The translations under genes and the position numbers were made by a program. Positions 8,825 to 21,000 of a stretch of 62,674 nt of DNA are shown piece after piece. Source of the stretch: Saccharopolyspora oryzae (GTDB lineage: Bacteria > Actinomycetota > Actinomycetes > Mycobacteriales > Pseudonocardiaceae); NCBI RefSeq assembly GCF_027853915.1, contig NZ_JAQGLA010000039.1, positions 1 through 62,674 on the forward strand, read 5' to 3'. The notes under the pieces are model-generated. The model did no database searches and was not told where the DNA came from. It worked only from the letters and a program-made list of their open reading frames with translations. How positions within the stretch are numbered: position 1 is the first letter of the stretch; each line of letters begins with the position of its first letter.

Positions 8825-9052
8825 GTGTTTCCAGGCTCGTTTTGCGTGGCGGTGCGGGTGGCGGAACCTCAGCGCCCGCCTGGACTGCGGGATCCCGTTC
8901 TGATGTATGCCCAATACACGGCGAACGGGCTGTCCTCGCCAGACGAACGCTGAGAACCCGCGGCGGTGCCAGCGCCGTAGGTGGGTTAAGCGCTACGCGC
9001 TTGCGGCGGCACGCATCGGCTGGGCGCGTCAAGCATCGCGCCAGAGGAATCA
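8825..9052 (+). repeat. Structured interspersed repeat SR, copy 1
   Basis: This fills the gap between the third WXG100-like gene and the giant toxin gene. Nested pairing is visible. GCGGGT (8854-8859) pairs with ACCCGC (8956-8961). CAGCG (8870-8874) pairs with CGCTG (8948-8952). CGCCTGG (8877-8883) pairs with CCAGACG (8939-8945) with one mismatch. CCCGTTC (8894-8900) pairs with GAACGGG (8923-8929). The loop holds TGTAT and ATACA, which also pair. A second hairpin, AAGCGC with GCGCTT, follows at 8988-9002. It would lie in the 5' leader if the toxin gene is transcribed from upstream. Confidence 0.85.
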
Positions 9053-9070
9053 AACGTTAGGGATCTCGCC

Positions 9071-12000
9071 ATGGCGATGATGGTCAGCCCGGAAGTCGCG
9101 AAGCTGTTCCAGGTGCTCACCGGCGAGGAATTCCCGGACGCCAACGAGGACCAGCTGCGCGCGCTCGCGGGCGAGTGGCAGCAAGCCGCGCAGAGCCTCG
9201 GGCAGCTCGGCCCGGGGCTGCGCAGTGCGGTCCAGAACATCAGGGCGAACTTCGAGGGCGAGGCCGCGCAGGCGTTCGTGGAGCGCGTGGCGCCGTTCAT
9301 CGAGGGCGATGACCTGATCTCCTCGGCCGCGGAGCTGTTCAACGGGCTGGCCAAGGCGCTGCTCGACCTCGCGCTCGACGTCGAGTACATGAAGATCGTC
9401 ACGATCGCTTCGCTGATCGCGCTGCTCGCCGAGATCGCCTGGGCCACCGCCATGGCACCGTTCACCGGCGGCGCGACGATGACGTGGCTGGCCGCTCGGT
9501 TCGCCGTCGTCCGGTTCCTGATCCAGAACCTGCTCGGCAGGGTTCTGCGGCAGGTGCTCTCGACGGCCGCGTTCAGCGTCGCGTTCCAGCTGCTCATCGA
9601 CGTCACCGCCCAGACGGCCCAGTTCGCGATGGGCACGCGGACGGAGTGGAACACCGACCACACCAAGAACGCGGCAGGCACCGGCGGGATGGGCGCGGCG
9701 CTGGCCCTGCCGATGGCCGGCCTCGGCAAGCTGTTCGGCAAGGGGCTCAACGGCGCGCTCAACTCGGCGTTCGCCAAGCAGTTCGGCGAGAACTGGGCCA
9801 AGAAGGGCTCGGAGGTGATCTCGCACATCGGCACCGAGTCCTTCCACGAGACGATGACCGAGGCGCTGTACAAGTACGCCACCGAGGGCGAGTTCGAGTT
9901 GAACCCGTTCGCGGCGACCGCGGGCGCGGCCTCCGGCGCCGGCAGCGCGGGCGGCGATGCCCTCGGGAACAAGCTGTCGGGCAAGCTGGACAACGCCGGC
10001 CTCGGCAACGGCGGTCCGAACACCAGCGACCGCTCCTCTCCGGACACCAGCAGTGCCGATGCGCCGACCAGCGAAAGTCCGGATCTGACCGGAGGAAACG
10101 GTCCCCAGACATCGGGCGGCAACTCACCCGGCGGTGCTCAGAGCAACGGCAACTCGTCGACTCCTCCCACCAGTCCGAGCACCGAAATCCCCGGTCAGCA
10201 CGGATCCGTGCAGCCGGGATCGGGTGGGAACGGTGCTGGGCCGGTGGCAGCTGCCGCGAACACGGGCACCGAGACGCCTGTCCGGTCGAGCACGTCGACT
10301 CCGAACTCCAGCGGGAACGAGGCGCCGACAAGTTCCGGCTCGACCTCCGTTCCACGGGGGAATTCGACGCCGGGGAACGAGGAGGCGACCGCGGCGCCTC
10401 CGGTGGAGTCTGCTCAGAGCACTGCCCCAGGTGCGTCATCGACCGGCCCTGGCCCTTTTGCGGAAACGACTGGTCAGCAGGGGAGTTCGCCGGTTTCGAG
10501 TCCGGTGGAGTCGCCAACTTCCATCACGCCTCCGGCGCAGTCGCCGACTTCCGTCGCGCCGCCCGTCGAGGCGTCCTCTCCGCAGAGCACGACCTCGGGC
10601 GGGGAGTCGCACGAAGTGCCGACCAGCTCCAACTCGGTGGTGGAAACACCTGTTCCGCAAGGGAATTCTTCGCCCGTTTCCAGCCCACCGGACTCGCCGA
10701 CGACCGTCGCACCTCCGGTGCAGCAGAGCCCGCCGGCGTCGGAACTCAGCGGCCACGAGTCATCGACCGGTACTGGTTCGACGGAATTGCTCACGACCAA
10801 TGCGCCTCCGGTGGAAGTGCCTGGTCAGCAGCACACCCCGACACCGGGGGACGGCCAGCAGAACCCGGTGGCGCCGGAGAACCAGACCTCCGAGCAGTCG
10901 AGTTCCTGGAACGATCAGCGCACGTCCGGCAACCAGGAGTCCTCGACCTCCCACACGTCCGGGACCTCGCATCAGCCGTCGGAAACTAGCCAGGTCGCCG
11001 CGCCGCAGGTCTCGGAGCATTCGGGGCCTGGCCAGCACCAATCCGGTCCGGAGACGGTGGTCGACGCGGAACGCAGCACGTCCGGATCAGAGCATCGACA
11101 AAGCGGTTCGGACGTGGAATCGCAGTCGCAGCCCAACTCGATGCGTCAGTCGAACGAGTTCGATCCGAACCAACAGCTGGATGACGCACCGGTGGCGGAA
11201 GGCGAGTTACCCCCAGCCCAGCAGACACCTCAGTCGTCCCCGGAACACACCGGGACGACCGGGGAAAGCGCTGTCGAGACGCAGAACCATCCGCTGCGGC
11301 AGGACGATTCGAACCAGCAGCCGCCGCAGCAGACGACTGGTCAGTCCGGCGACTCGCAGACCTCCCCGATCGGGCCGTCGCAGAACGACCAGCAGACCGT
11401 GCAGTCGTCACAGCAGGTGAGTGGTCAGTCCAGCAACTCGCAGACCTCACCCACCGGGTCGTCGCAGAACCAGCAGACCGTGCAGCCGTCGCCGAACCCG
11501 GTGCAGCAGACGGTGCAGGCGCCGTCGAACCAGTCGCATCAGACGGTCAATCCGGTTCAACAGCCAGCGAACTCCGCGACTACTGCGCAGTCACCCGCCG
11601 CCGCGACTTCGGCGAAGCTGCCGCCCACCCAGCAGTCCGTCCCGAGCACGCCGACGATCAGCGCGGGCACTCCGAAGACGTCGCCATCGACCGCAACTCC
11701 CGGTATGAAGCCGAAACGCGGCGGCGGTCAGCCCCTGCCGACGGCGCAAGAGGCCGTGGCGAGCCTCGGCGGGATGCAATCCGAGAGCTCGGGATCTCGG
11801 ACGGCGGAGAGCCACGAGATGACCACCCTGCCGAGCCGCCGCGCCGAAGCCCCGCCACTGACCGACCAGAACTCCTCCGGCCAGCAGACCAGCCAAAACG
11901 ACCAGCAGACCGGCCAGAGCAGCGACGGCCAGCGGAACAACGACGACCAGAGCAACGACCAGAACCCCGGCCGGGAGAGCGACCCGTTCGCGCAGGTGGA

Positions 12001-15000
12001 CCGGGCCGTCGAGAATGCTCGGAAGGCGGTCGAATCGGCGCTCGCTTCGGTCAAGGCGGCCGACACCCGCGCGCAGCACAACCTGACCCACGTCCAACGC
12101 TCGATCCGCGACACGGCAGGCGCGGTGATCGCCACGCGAGAAGCCTTCGGCACCAACGAGCAGCGGACCGCGCAGGCCCAGCAGCGATACGACGAAGCCC
12201 GCAGCGAAGCCGACCGGCAGGACGCGAAGCTGGAACTGGACCGCGCCCGCGCGACCGAAGCGTCGGCCAACGCGGCGAGCAAGGCCCATGACAACGCCCG
12301 ATCAGCGCTGAACACTGCGGACGGCGCGATCAAGAAGATCTCCGACCAGCGCACGAAGGCCAACGACGCCCTCAACACCGCCAACGACATCGCCAACAAC
12401 GCCGGCAACGCCCGGACCGACCTCGAGAACGCGATCAACCGCGCCAACGACGCCCGAGCAACGGCCGACAACCTCGCCGCACAAGCAGCCAAGGCGCGCA
12501 ACGACGTCGAGGACCTGGCACGCCATCGGGACAGCGCCAACGAACGGGCCGGCGAGCTCAAGAGCATCCGCCCGGGCAACGCCGAGCAGCGCGCGAACCT
12601 GGACCAGGGGCTCGCCGCGCTGGAGAACGACCTGGCCAAGGCCGAAACCCGCGCGAACACCCTGGCCGACCAGGCGCGAAACGCCGAGCACCAGCACGCC
12701 GACGCCGTCCGCGACCTGGACAACGTCCGAACCGGAATCGACCGGCTCCGCGACCAGGCCCGTGCCGCCGAAGCAGCGGCCAACGCCAGCAGGGACGAGG
12801 CCAAAGCCGCCGCCGAGCAGTCCGAGAAGGCCAAGGACGAGGCGAAGGAAGCCGCCAAGCAGGGCGAGTTCGAACGCGGCCTCACCCAGCTGTCGTTCCT
12901 CCCGCACGAATCCGAGCTGCAGATCGAGTCGCTCGGCCCGCGGAACGGCCTGATCAACGGGCTGGCCGAGCTGACGGGGCGGACGCCGGAGCAGATCAGC
13001 CAGGAGATCGGCAGGCTCGGCGACGACGAGCTGGTGCGGGCGATCGGCGACGGCCGGCTCCGGATCGGGGGCCAGGACGTCGCGGTCGGTTCCGACCTGC
13101 ACCGGCCCGCCGACACCAGGACCGCTCCGCCGCATCAGCAGCCGAGCACCACGAGCACCGACAAGTCGAACGAGCGAGGGAGCCCGAGCACCGAGTCGAC
13201 CTCGACCAGCGTGCCGATCCGCATCCCGCTGATGTTCATCTCCCCGCTGGACCTCGCCGGTGGGGTCGTCCGCCCGATGGTCTACGTCGGCGGGACCGGG
13301 AAGCGGGCCCAGAAGTTCGACTCGACGGTGACGTTCACCGACACAGAGGGGACTTCGCGCACCCACGTGCCCGTCGAGATGAAGCTCGACCTCTCGGTCC
13401 CGGGCAAGCCACCGGTGAGCACTTCGATCGGTGCCGGCCTGCGGACGCCGGAGATCACCCGCGGCGATGCGATTACGACAACGCTGCCGGACGGCGGCTT
13501 CGGGGATGCGCGGCCGGTGCTGGCGAGCATTCCGGAGTCCTTCCAGGACGTCCTGGGCAATTCCCGGGAGGCCGCCGCTGACCTGACCGATCAGCTCTTC
13601 GCCAGGACCGGCGAGCAGAACCAGATCACCACCGGCGACGGCCAGGTGTCGATCCGCCCGGTCGGCGACGGGCGGATCAGCTACGTCGGCACCACCGCGG
13701 TCGACAGCTCGCACGCGGTCAGCAACACCCGCAGCTGGCAGACGACCAAGGGCAGCGACGCGAACTTCGGCATGGGGCTCTACACCGGGAAGAAACCGTT
13801 CTACGTCGGCGGATTCCTGGACTTCAGCAGCGGGCTGACCGACGGCAGCACCCCGAGCGCGGACGACACCGTCACGCAGTCCGGCAGCGAGCACCAGCTG
13901 GTCTACGACGTCTCCCGGGACATGCAGGTCGGCGACGTTCAGGAGAACGTCCGCACCCAGGTGCACGTGCCGGTGTGGCAGGCCCGCGACCTCGGCCTGC
14001 CGCTGCCCCCGCACCTCGCGGAGGAGAGCACACCGACGCCGGACCCGCATCGCCCGTACCTGTTCGGCCGGGACGAGATCAAGTCCGTCGATCACCAGAA
14101 GATCTCCGACTTCATCACCGGCGAGGTCCGCGACACCGACAACGGGTTGAGCGACAACGGCCGGAACGCGATCGAGGAGAAGCTCCGGCCGGAGATCGCG
14201 AGGGACACGATCTACGACGCGATGTACAACGGTGCCCGCGCATCCTGGCAGCAGGACGGCAGAACGCACTTCGTCGACATCTACGCGTTCCCGGCGGCAC
14301 CGGAGAGCACCACGCCGTCCGGGCAGCAGGACACCAGCACGGAGATCAAGCACACCGACAAGTACCAGCGGGGGCAGTCCTCGTCGCGCACCGCGCGCAT
14401 CGGCGGTGGCGGAGCGTTCATGGCGAGCATGACCGACAGCCCGAACCCGGACGCCCCGAAGGCCACGCCGAAGGACGGCCTGCCGAACCCCTACCAGGGC
14501 GGACCCAGCCAGACGACCGCCGGACCGCGGGCGATCGCCTCCCTGACCTACGAGAGCGGCATCTCCAACAAGTCCGGTTCGGCGGCCAAGGACGGAAGAG
14601 CGGGCAAGTACAGCGGCGAGATGCGCGACTACGAGGGACCGCTGGACATCGTCGTCGTGCACGGCTCCACCAAGGACCCGAACTGGGCGCAGCACCACAT
14701 CGCCGGCAACCGCATGCTGTTCGGGCCCAACGCCGGTGAGCGGTACTCCGGACCGTCGAAGTCCGACCTGGACCAGGTGCTGGCGGGCGATTCGACGCAC
14801 CCGGACATCCACCAGGGCCGGGTGGACGGCGCGATCCGGGTGACCACCGCCGCCGACAAGTTGAACTGGGCGACCAAACCGCTGCCGACGAGCGCGACGA
14901 AGCCCGGCACCTACCTCGGCACCCCGCCCGCGCTGCCGTCGGACAAGGTGGTCGGATCGGCGCTGCTCGGCCCCTACACCAACATCGAGCACGTCCGGAT

Positions 15001-18000
15001 CTCACCGAACAGCTCCGAGGCCGTGGACATCGCGCTGGCCAAGCGGATCGAGCAGGTGCCCGCCGACGGAACCGACCCGACCCCCGTCCGCCGACCGCCG
15101 AAGGGCAGCGGGAACTGGTCGACGTGGGCGGAGAAGACCTTCACCGACAAGCGGACCGACGACACCGGAGCGGAGCAGTCCACCGACTACACCTACAAGA
15201 GCTCCGAGCTGACGCGCCCCGGCACGGCGTCGGCCGAGGCGGTGCGGGAGTTCCAGGGCAGGGTCGGCAGCCTCGGCACGGCCAGCCAGGGCCTCGGCGA
15301 CCTGCCGAACAGCACCGGCAAGATGTTCGGCAAGGGCAGGGTCTTCGACCTCAACGGCGAGCTCAACGGCGAAGCGACCTACCACTCACCGCGGCTGGTC
15401 GACGTCCGGGCGGAGAGCACGCTCAAGCGCAACCAGGCCGGTGAGCAGGTCGCCGGGGCCACCGAGTCGTGGGGCGTCGGGGTCGACGTCGAGGCCAGCG
15501 GCAACCTCATGCCGAAGCGCGACGGCCAGGTCGGCGGGATGTTCGGCGGGGTGCTCGGCGCGGGCGCGAAGCACGGCCGCAGCCACGGGCTCGAAGTGAC
15601 CACCGGCGGCAAGCAGGAGTTCGAGAAGACGGGCCCGACCGCGCTGGTCGCCCTGGACGTCCGCTACCGGTACTGGGCCGAGATGTCCTTGCGCAACATG
15701 CTCAAGACCAGCCGCTTCGACCAGACCGGCGATGCCGAGGTGAAACCGGTCGACGTGACCGTCGACGAGCCGGACGGACTGCTGGTGGAGATGCCGGTCG
15801 ACCAGGCCATCGCGATGTTCGAGGCGCTCGACCTGCCGGTGCCCCCGGAACTGCCCGAGATGCTGGGGACGCCGGGGGAAGGCGTCGACGACCCGGCGCA
15901 CACGATGCTGACCGGCCCCGGCGAGTACTCCTCCTACAGCGACACCTCGGTGAGCGGCGCGCGGCTCACCGGCGACGACCCGATGGCCACGGTCCGGGAC
16001 CGGCTCGCCGAGCTCGACGTGACGGACGCGGACTGGCGGCGCGAGGTCGTCGACCAGGTCAACGCCCGGCTGAACAGCCCGGCCGGGCACGTGTGGCTGT
16101 CGGACGCGCTGGTCGGGCAGGAGGGGCGGATCTCGGTGCCGCACCCGAACGCGGCGCTCGAGGACGTCGTCGACATCCGCGTCGAGGCGACGCGCGACGA
16201 CCGGGCCGTGTCCGCACCGGGCGAGCAGACGACCCCGGACAAGCTGACCAGGTCCAACTACGTCGCGGTGTCCGAACAGCACGCGAAGAACACCACCTGG
16301 TCGGTGAACGCATCGCTCAACGCCGGTGTGCGCAAAGTGGAAACCCCGGCGGTGCCACCCGGGAAACCGGACGAGAACGGCGAGATCCAGCAGGCGCCGC
16401 CGAAGCCGGGCGCGTCCAGCGGCGCGTTCACCCCGCAGGTGCTCGGCGGCGGGAAGAGCTCGAAGACCGAGCACGTCATGGACGGCAGCGGCAGCTCGAA
16501 GCTGACCACCAAGGTCGACACCGACAAGGTCGGCAGCGACACCCGGCCGGTCACCTACGAGCTGCACATCACCCGCCGCAGGGCGCCGATGCCGGCGCTG
16601 GACACCCCGAGCCTCGGGGCTGCCAAGCACCTGGTGGACCTGGACAAGGGGGTCGGCGACCCGCCGATCACGCTGCAGGGCGAGGTCGACCTCGTCTCGC
16701 CGAGCAGCGAGGCTTCACCACCGCTGCGGAAACCGGCGCAGCCGCCGGAGTTCGAGGTGGTCGACGCGCCGCCGGACCGCGAGCCGGGCTTCGGGCCGAA
16801 CGACGCGTTCCGCGTCGAGGCGATCGGGGAGGACACCGCACGGGCCCTGCACGACGCGGTGTACGCGCAGCTGTCGACGAAGCTGCCGCCGACCGGGCCG
16901 CTGACCGCGGACCAGGTAGCCGAGGCGGCGCAGACGACCTCGGAGTTCACCCGGCCGGGCAGCAACTCGGAGTACGTCGCGCACAACACGGCCAAGGGCA
17001 GCTCGCTGCACAACGCGTCGAACACCCTGTTCACCGGGGGTGACGTCCGGGCGGGCGACACCCTGGGCAGCAAGCACCCGTTCTACGACTCGCTGTTCGA
17101 CCTGAAGCTCACCGGCGGCCTCCGCCCGGAGGACCTGACGCTGGTCAAGGCGCTGCCCGACGACACGAAGATGAACTTCAGCAAGGAGGTCGAGAACTCC
17201 GAGTCGCACGGCACGACGAAGACGGTCACCTCGAGCTTCGGGCCTGCCGCGTCGGGGTACGGCTCGAACACCCACCAGGCGGCGGGACCCGCCCCGACGA
17301 GCGTGACCTTCGCGCCGCCGGGGTCCGCGACGGTGAGCAACGACCAGGTGGCGGCCTCGAGCGCGAAGGACAGCACGACCTCCGGCGTCAAGCACGAAGG
17401 CCGGTCGTACCTGTTCCGCGCCGACCGCGCGGACATCTACTCCGACGCGCGGATCCACGGCTCGAACTGGACGCACAAGCTGGCGAACGCGGTCAAGGGC
17501 ATGTTCGGCGGGAAGGGGCATCCGCAGGACAGCACGGTGAAGATCACCTCCCGCGGCGACTTGCACGTCCGGGTCTGGGAGAACACCGCGCTGGACAAGG
17601 GCCTGCTCACCCAGCACGACGTGTGGAACCACGCCGGCCGGCTCCCCGAGGGCCGGGCGTACGAGGTGACCCGCAACGCCGACGGGGCGACGATCCACCC
17701 GCCCGGCCAGCCCGCCGGGGACCGCGCGCCGTCCGCGAGGCCCGGCCGGAACCTGCACATCGCACCGGGGGTGTCCCTGCCCGAGGTGGCGGAGTTCGTC
17801 GGCTCGCTCCCGTCGGACATGCGCCCGTCGACCTACAGCGTCGGCCCCGGCCACTCCCTGACGGTGGCCGACGTCCAGGACGCGGTGGCCGGTCTGCCGG
17901 AGCCTGCCGACGACACCAGCTCCCCGTCGCGCGATGCCGCCGACTGGGAGCAGTACCGCGGCAACATCCGGTCCCGGACGGTGAACACCGAGAGCGTCGA

Positions 18001-21000
18001 CCCGCTGCGCACCAGCACGGTCAGCCGGGCGCCGAACGGGGCGCTGCAGTTCCACCCGGAGAAGGTCACCGGGCTGATCCGCTACGACGTGGGACGCGTG
18101 GAAGTCGCACCCGACCAGTGGGTGCAGGAGTACACCGTCAAGGCGCACCTGCAACCGGGCGAGGGGATCACACCCGAGCAGCTCGCCGACCTGAAGTCCG
18201 CCGCGCAGTCCTCTGTGGACGATGTGTTCAACTCGGGGCACCGGCTGCCGAGCGGCGATCAGCTGCACGTCCGGTTGGAGTTCGTCGACGACCCGGCGCA
18301 GGCGCACGCGAAGATCACCGCGACGGGCTCCGGGAAGTCCGATCAGCTGAACTGGAACGTGACCGACCCCGGCGGCGTCTTCGCCCACGAGATCGGCCAC
18401 TACCTCGGACTTCCGGACCAGGCGCTGGCCCCGGAGATGGTGCTGGACCGCAGCCGCACCGACGCCGGGGTGATGGGGGAGCAGGTCTGGAGCAGCCCCG
18501 GGCTCGAACCGCACCACCTGGAACTGATCGAGGACACCGCGCACCACCAGGTCGTCGTTCCCGAGACCACCTTCCACGAGCTCCGCAACGGCAGCGAGGC
18601 GCCGCACGACACCGTGGTGCACCTGGACGACCCGGACGGGCCGACCCGGCAAGCACCGCCCAGGCCGAACTCGGCGGAGCAGAAGTACGGTCGGCTGCCG
18701 GCGATGCCCGCCCCCGGCGATGTCCCGGTCCGGGGAGGCAGCAAGACGTTCCAGAACGGGCTGCGCGAACACCGCGTGGAACAGCTCGGCGAGGTGGCCG
18801 AATACTCGCCGAAGACGGTCAAGGCGACCCGCAATCCCGTCGGTTTCGTGGGAATGGTGCCGGCGACTCCGAGCAGCGATCTGTACGGCCTCGCGGAGAA
18901 GTACGCCGGCGCGATGTCCGACGGCGCGCAGCGGTCGCACCGGGTCGGCCTGGTGATCGGCCTGAACCAGCACCGCCTCGCCAACGACGGCCACCGGGCC
19001 AACATCGATGCCGCCATCGCGGAGTTCGACGCGGCGTGGCGGAAGAAACCGCTGGACATCCCGGTGCGGATCATCGGCTTCACCTGGTCCGAACCCCAGG
19101 TGCACTCGGGGAAGCTGGAGCTGGGCGACCAGAAGTCCGTCCCGTACGGGCTGCTGCGCGAGCTCATCGCGCACCACCAGAGCATGAAGGACCTGGTCGG
19201 CCAGTTCGCCGAACACAGCGATGACGTGTACGTGCACATCGGCGACTCGGACGTGCAGTCCATGGAGACACCCGACGGCACACCGGTGCTCGACAAGGTC
19301 GCCGATTACCTGGAAGGCCGCACCCCGCCGACGCTGCTCAGCGGCGGGTACCGCATCGACGCCCCGCACGCCGCCAAGCTAGCCACCGAACTCGACCAGT
19401 CGGTGCGCAAGGCCATGGCGGACGTCGACCCGCGCGCCGTGTACTTCCCGGAACCGAACACCTTCCTGCGGACCAACGGCGAATCGGCGCTGGACTTCGG
19501 ATGGACGTTCGGCCCCGGCGACCAGGAGGGGCGGGCGCTCTTCGACAGCGTGTCCCCGGGTTCCGACGACGCCGTGTTCGACCCGGGCTTCTCGATCGCC
19601 ACCGACGGCGAGCGGGTCGCCGCGAAGCTGTTGCCGCTGGGCGGGAACCCGGCCTCCGAGGACTTGGCGGGTGGCCTGACGCAGAGCCACGCGGACCGGA
19701 AGACCTGGGAGAAGCAGCTGGAGCACTACCTGGACAGGTACCACGGCCAGCAAGGCATGTCCGATGTGGTGAAGGGCGCGGGGAAGATCGCGTTCGAGCA
19801 CGCGCAGTTCCACGAGAAGGCGAAGACGGACGAGGACCCGGCGCGGGCGATCAGAACCGTCCGGAACGGACTCGTCAACGAGTTCAAACTGCCCAAGCAC
19901 GTCGCCGAGGACATCGCGAAGATCGCGGTGAACACCTGGGTGGCGAGGGGCCAGAAGCTGCAGGAACTCGGCTTGAACGGCGAGCGGTCGCGGAGCACGG
20001 ACGCGATCGGTGCGGCGGCGATCGCCGGTGATTTGCTGGAGCCGGAGTCGGTCCAGGACTCCGCTTCGGGGTTGCTGGAGCCGGAGTCGGTCCAGGACTC
20101 CGCTTCGGGGTTGCTGGAGCCGGAGTCGGTCCAGGACTCCGCTTCGGGGTTGCCGGAGCCGGAGTCGGTCCAGGACTCCGCTTCGGGGTTGCCGGAGCGG
20201 GCGTCGGCCCGGGACTCCGCCGCGGAGTCGCGGCCGGGCAAGCGGTCGCGCGACGAGTTCGAGGCCGACGAAGGGCCGGTCACCGCATACGAACCGTCCT
20301 ACTTGCGGCCGTTGCCGGAACAACTGGTGCCGCCCGCACAAGGGGACACGGACGCGCTGCTCGCCGTGGTGCCGCCGGGTACCCGGTTCGCCGACCCCGC
20401 GAGCTTCGCCGGACTGATCAACGGCACGCGATCCGAGCAGGGACGCGACGTCAACTGCGTTGACGCGGCCCTCGCGTTCCACGAGACCTACCGCGGTGAA
20501 CCGCGGGTCGCGGGCATCGCGCCGAACGGTATGCCGCGCGGTGCGGGGACGGCCGCCGCGGAAGCCCTGGGCTACGCGCCGGAACTGTTCAGCCGCGGAC
20601 CGTCGGGCCTGGCCGAGGTGATCGACCGGATCACCCGAGCCGGACACGGCGCGGACGCGGTGGTGGTCGGATTCCGCCGCGGCGGCGAAGGCCACGCGTG
20701 GAACATCGTCAACCACCACGGCACAGTGTCCATTGTGGATCCACAGGCGGGCACAATCCGCCCGGCGACCACGGACGGCTTCTCCTGGCTCGACCGCGTC
20801 TACGCAACCCCGCTGGACGCGAACGGCAACTACGTCGACGACCCGACCCCGGCCCCGCAACCGCCCACGACCCCCGACCCGTACGCCACCGCCGAGTACG
20901 AGCGAGCCCGACAAGCCCACGACCTGCGACAAGCCGCCGCATCAGGCGAGGAAATCCCGCTCCCCGGCACCCCGGGCCGCCTGATCCCGGGCCTCGGCGG

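Noticed and set aside
20033..20227. 39-nt tandem repeats as a CRISPR or minisatellite outside genes
   Set aside because: They have no spacers and stay in frame inside the toxin gene as 13-residue repeats.
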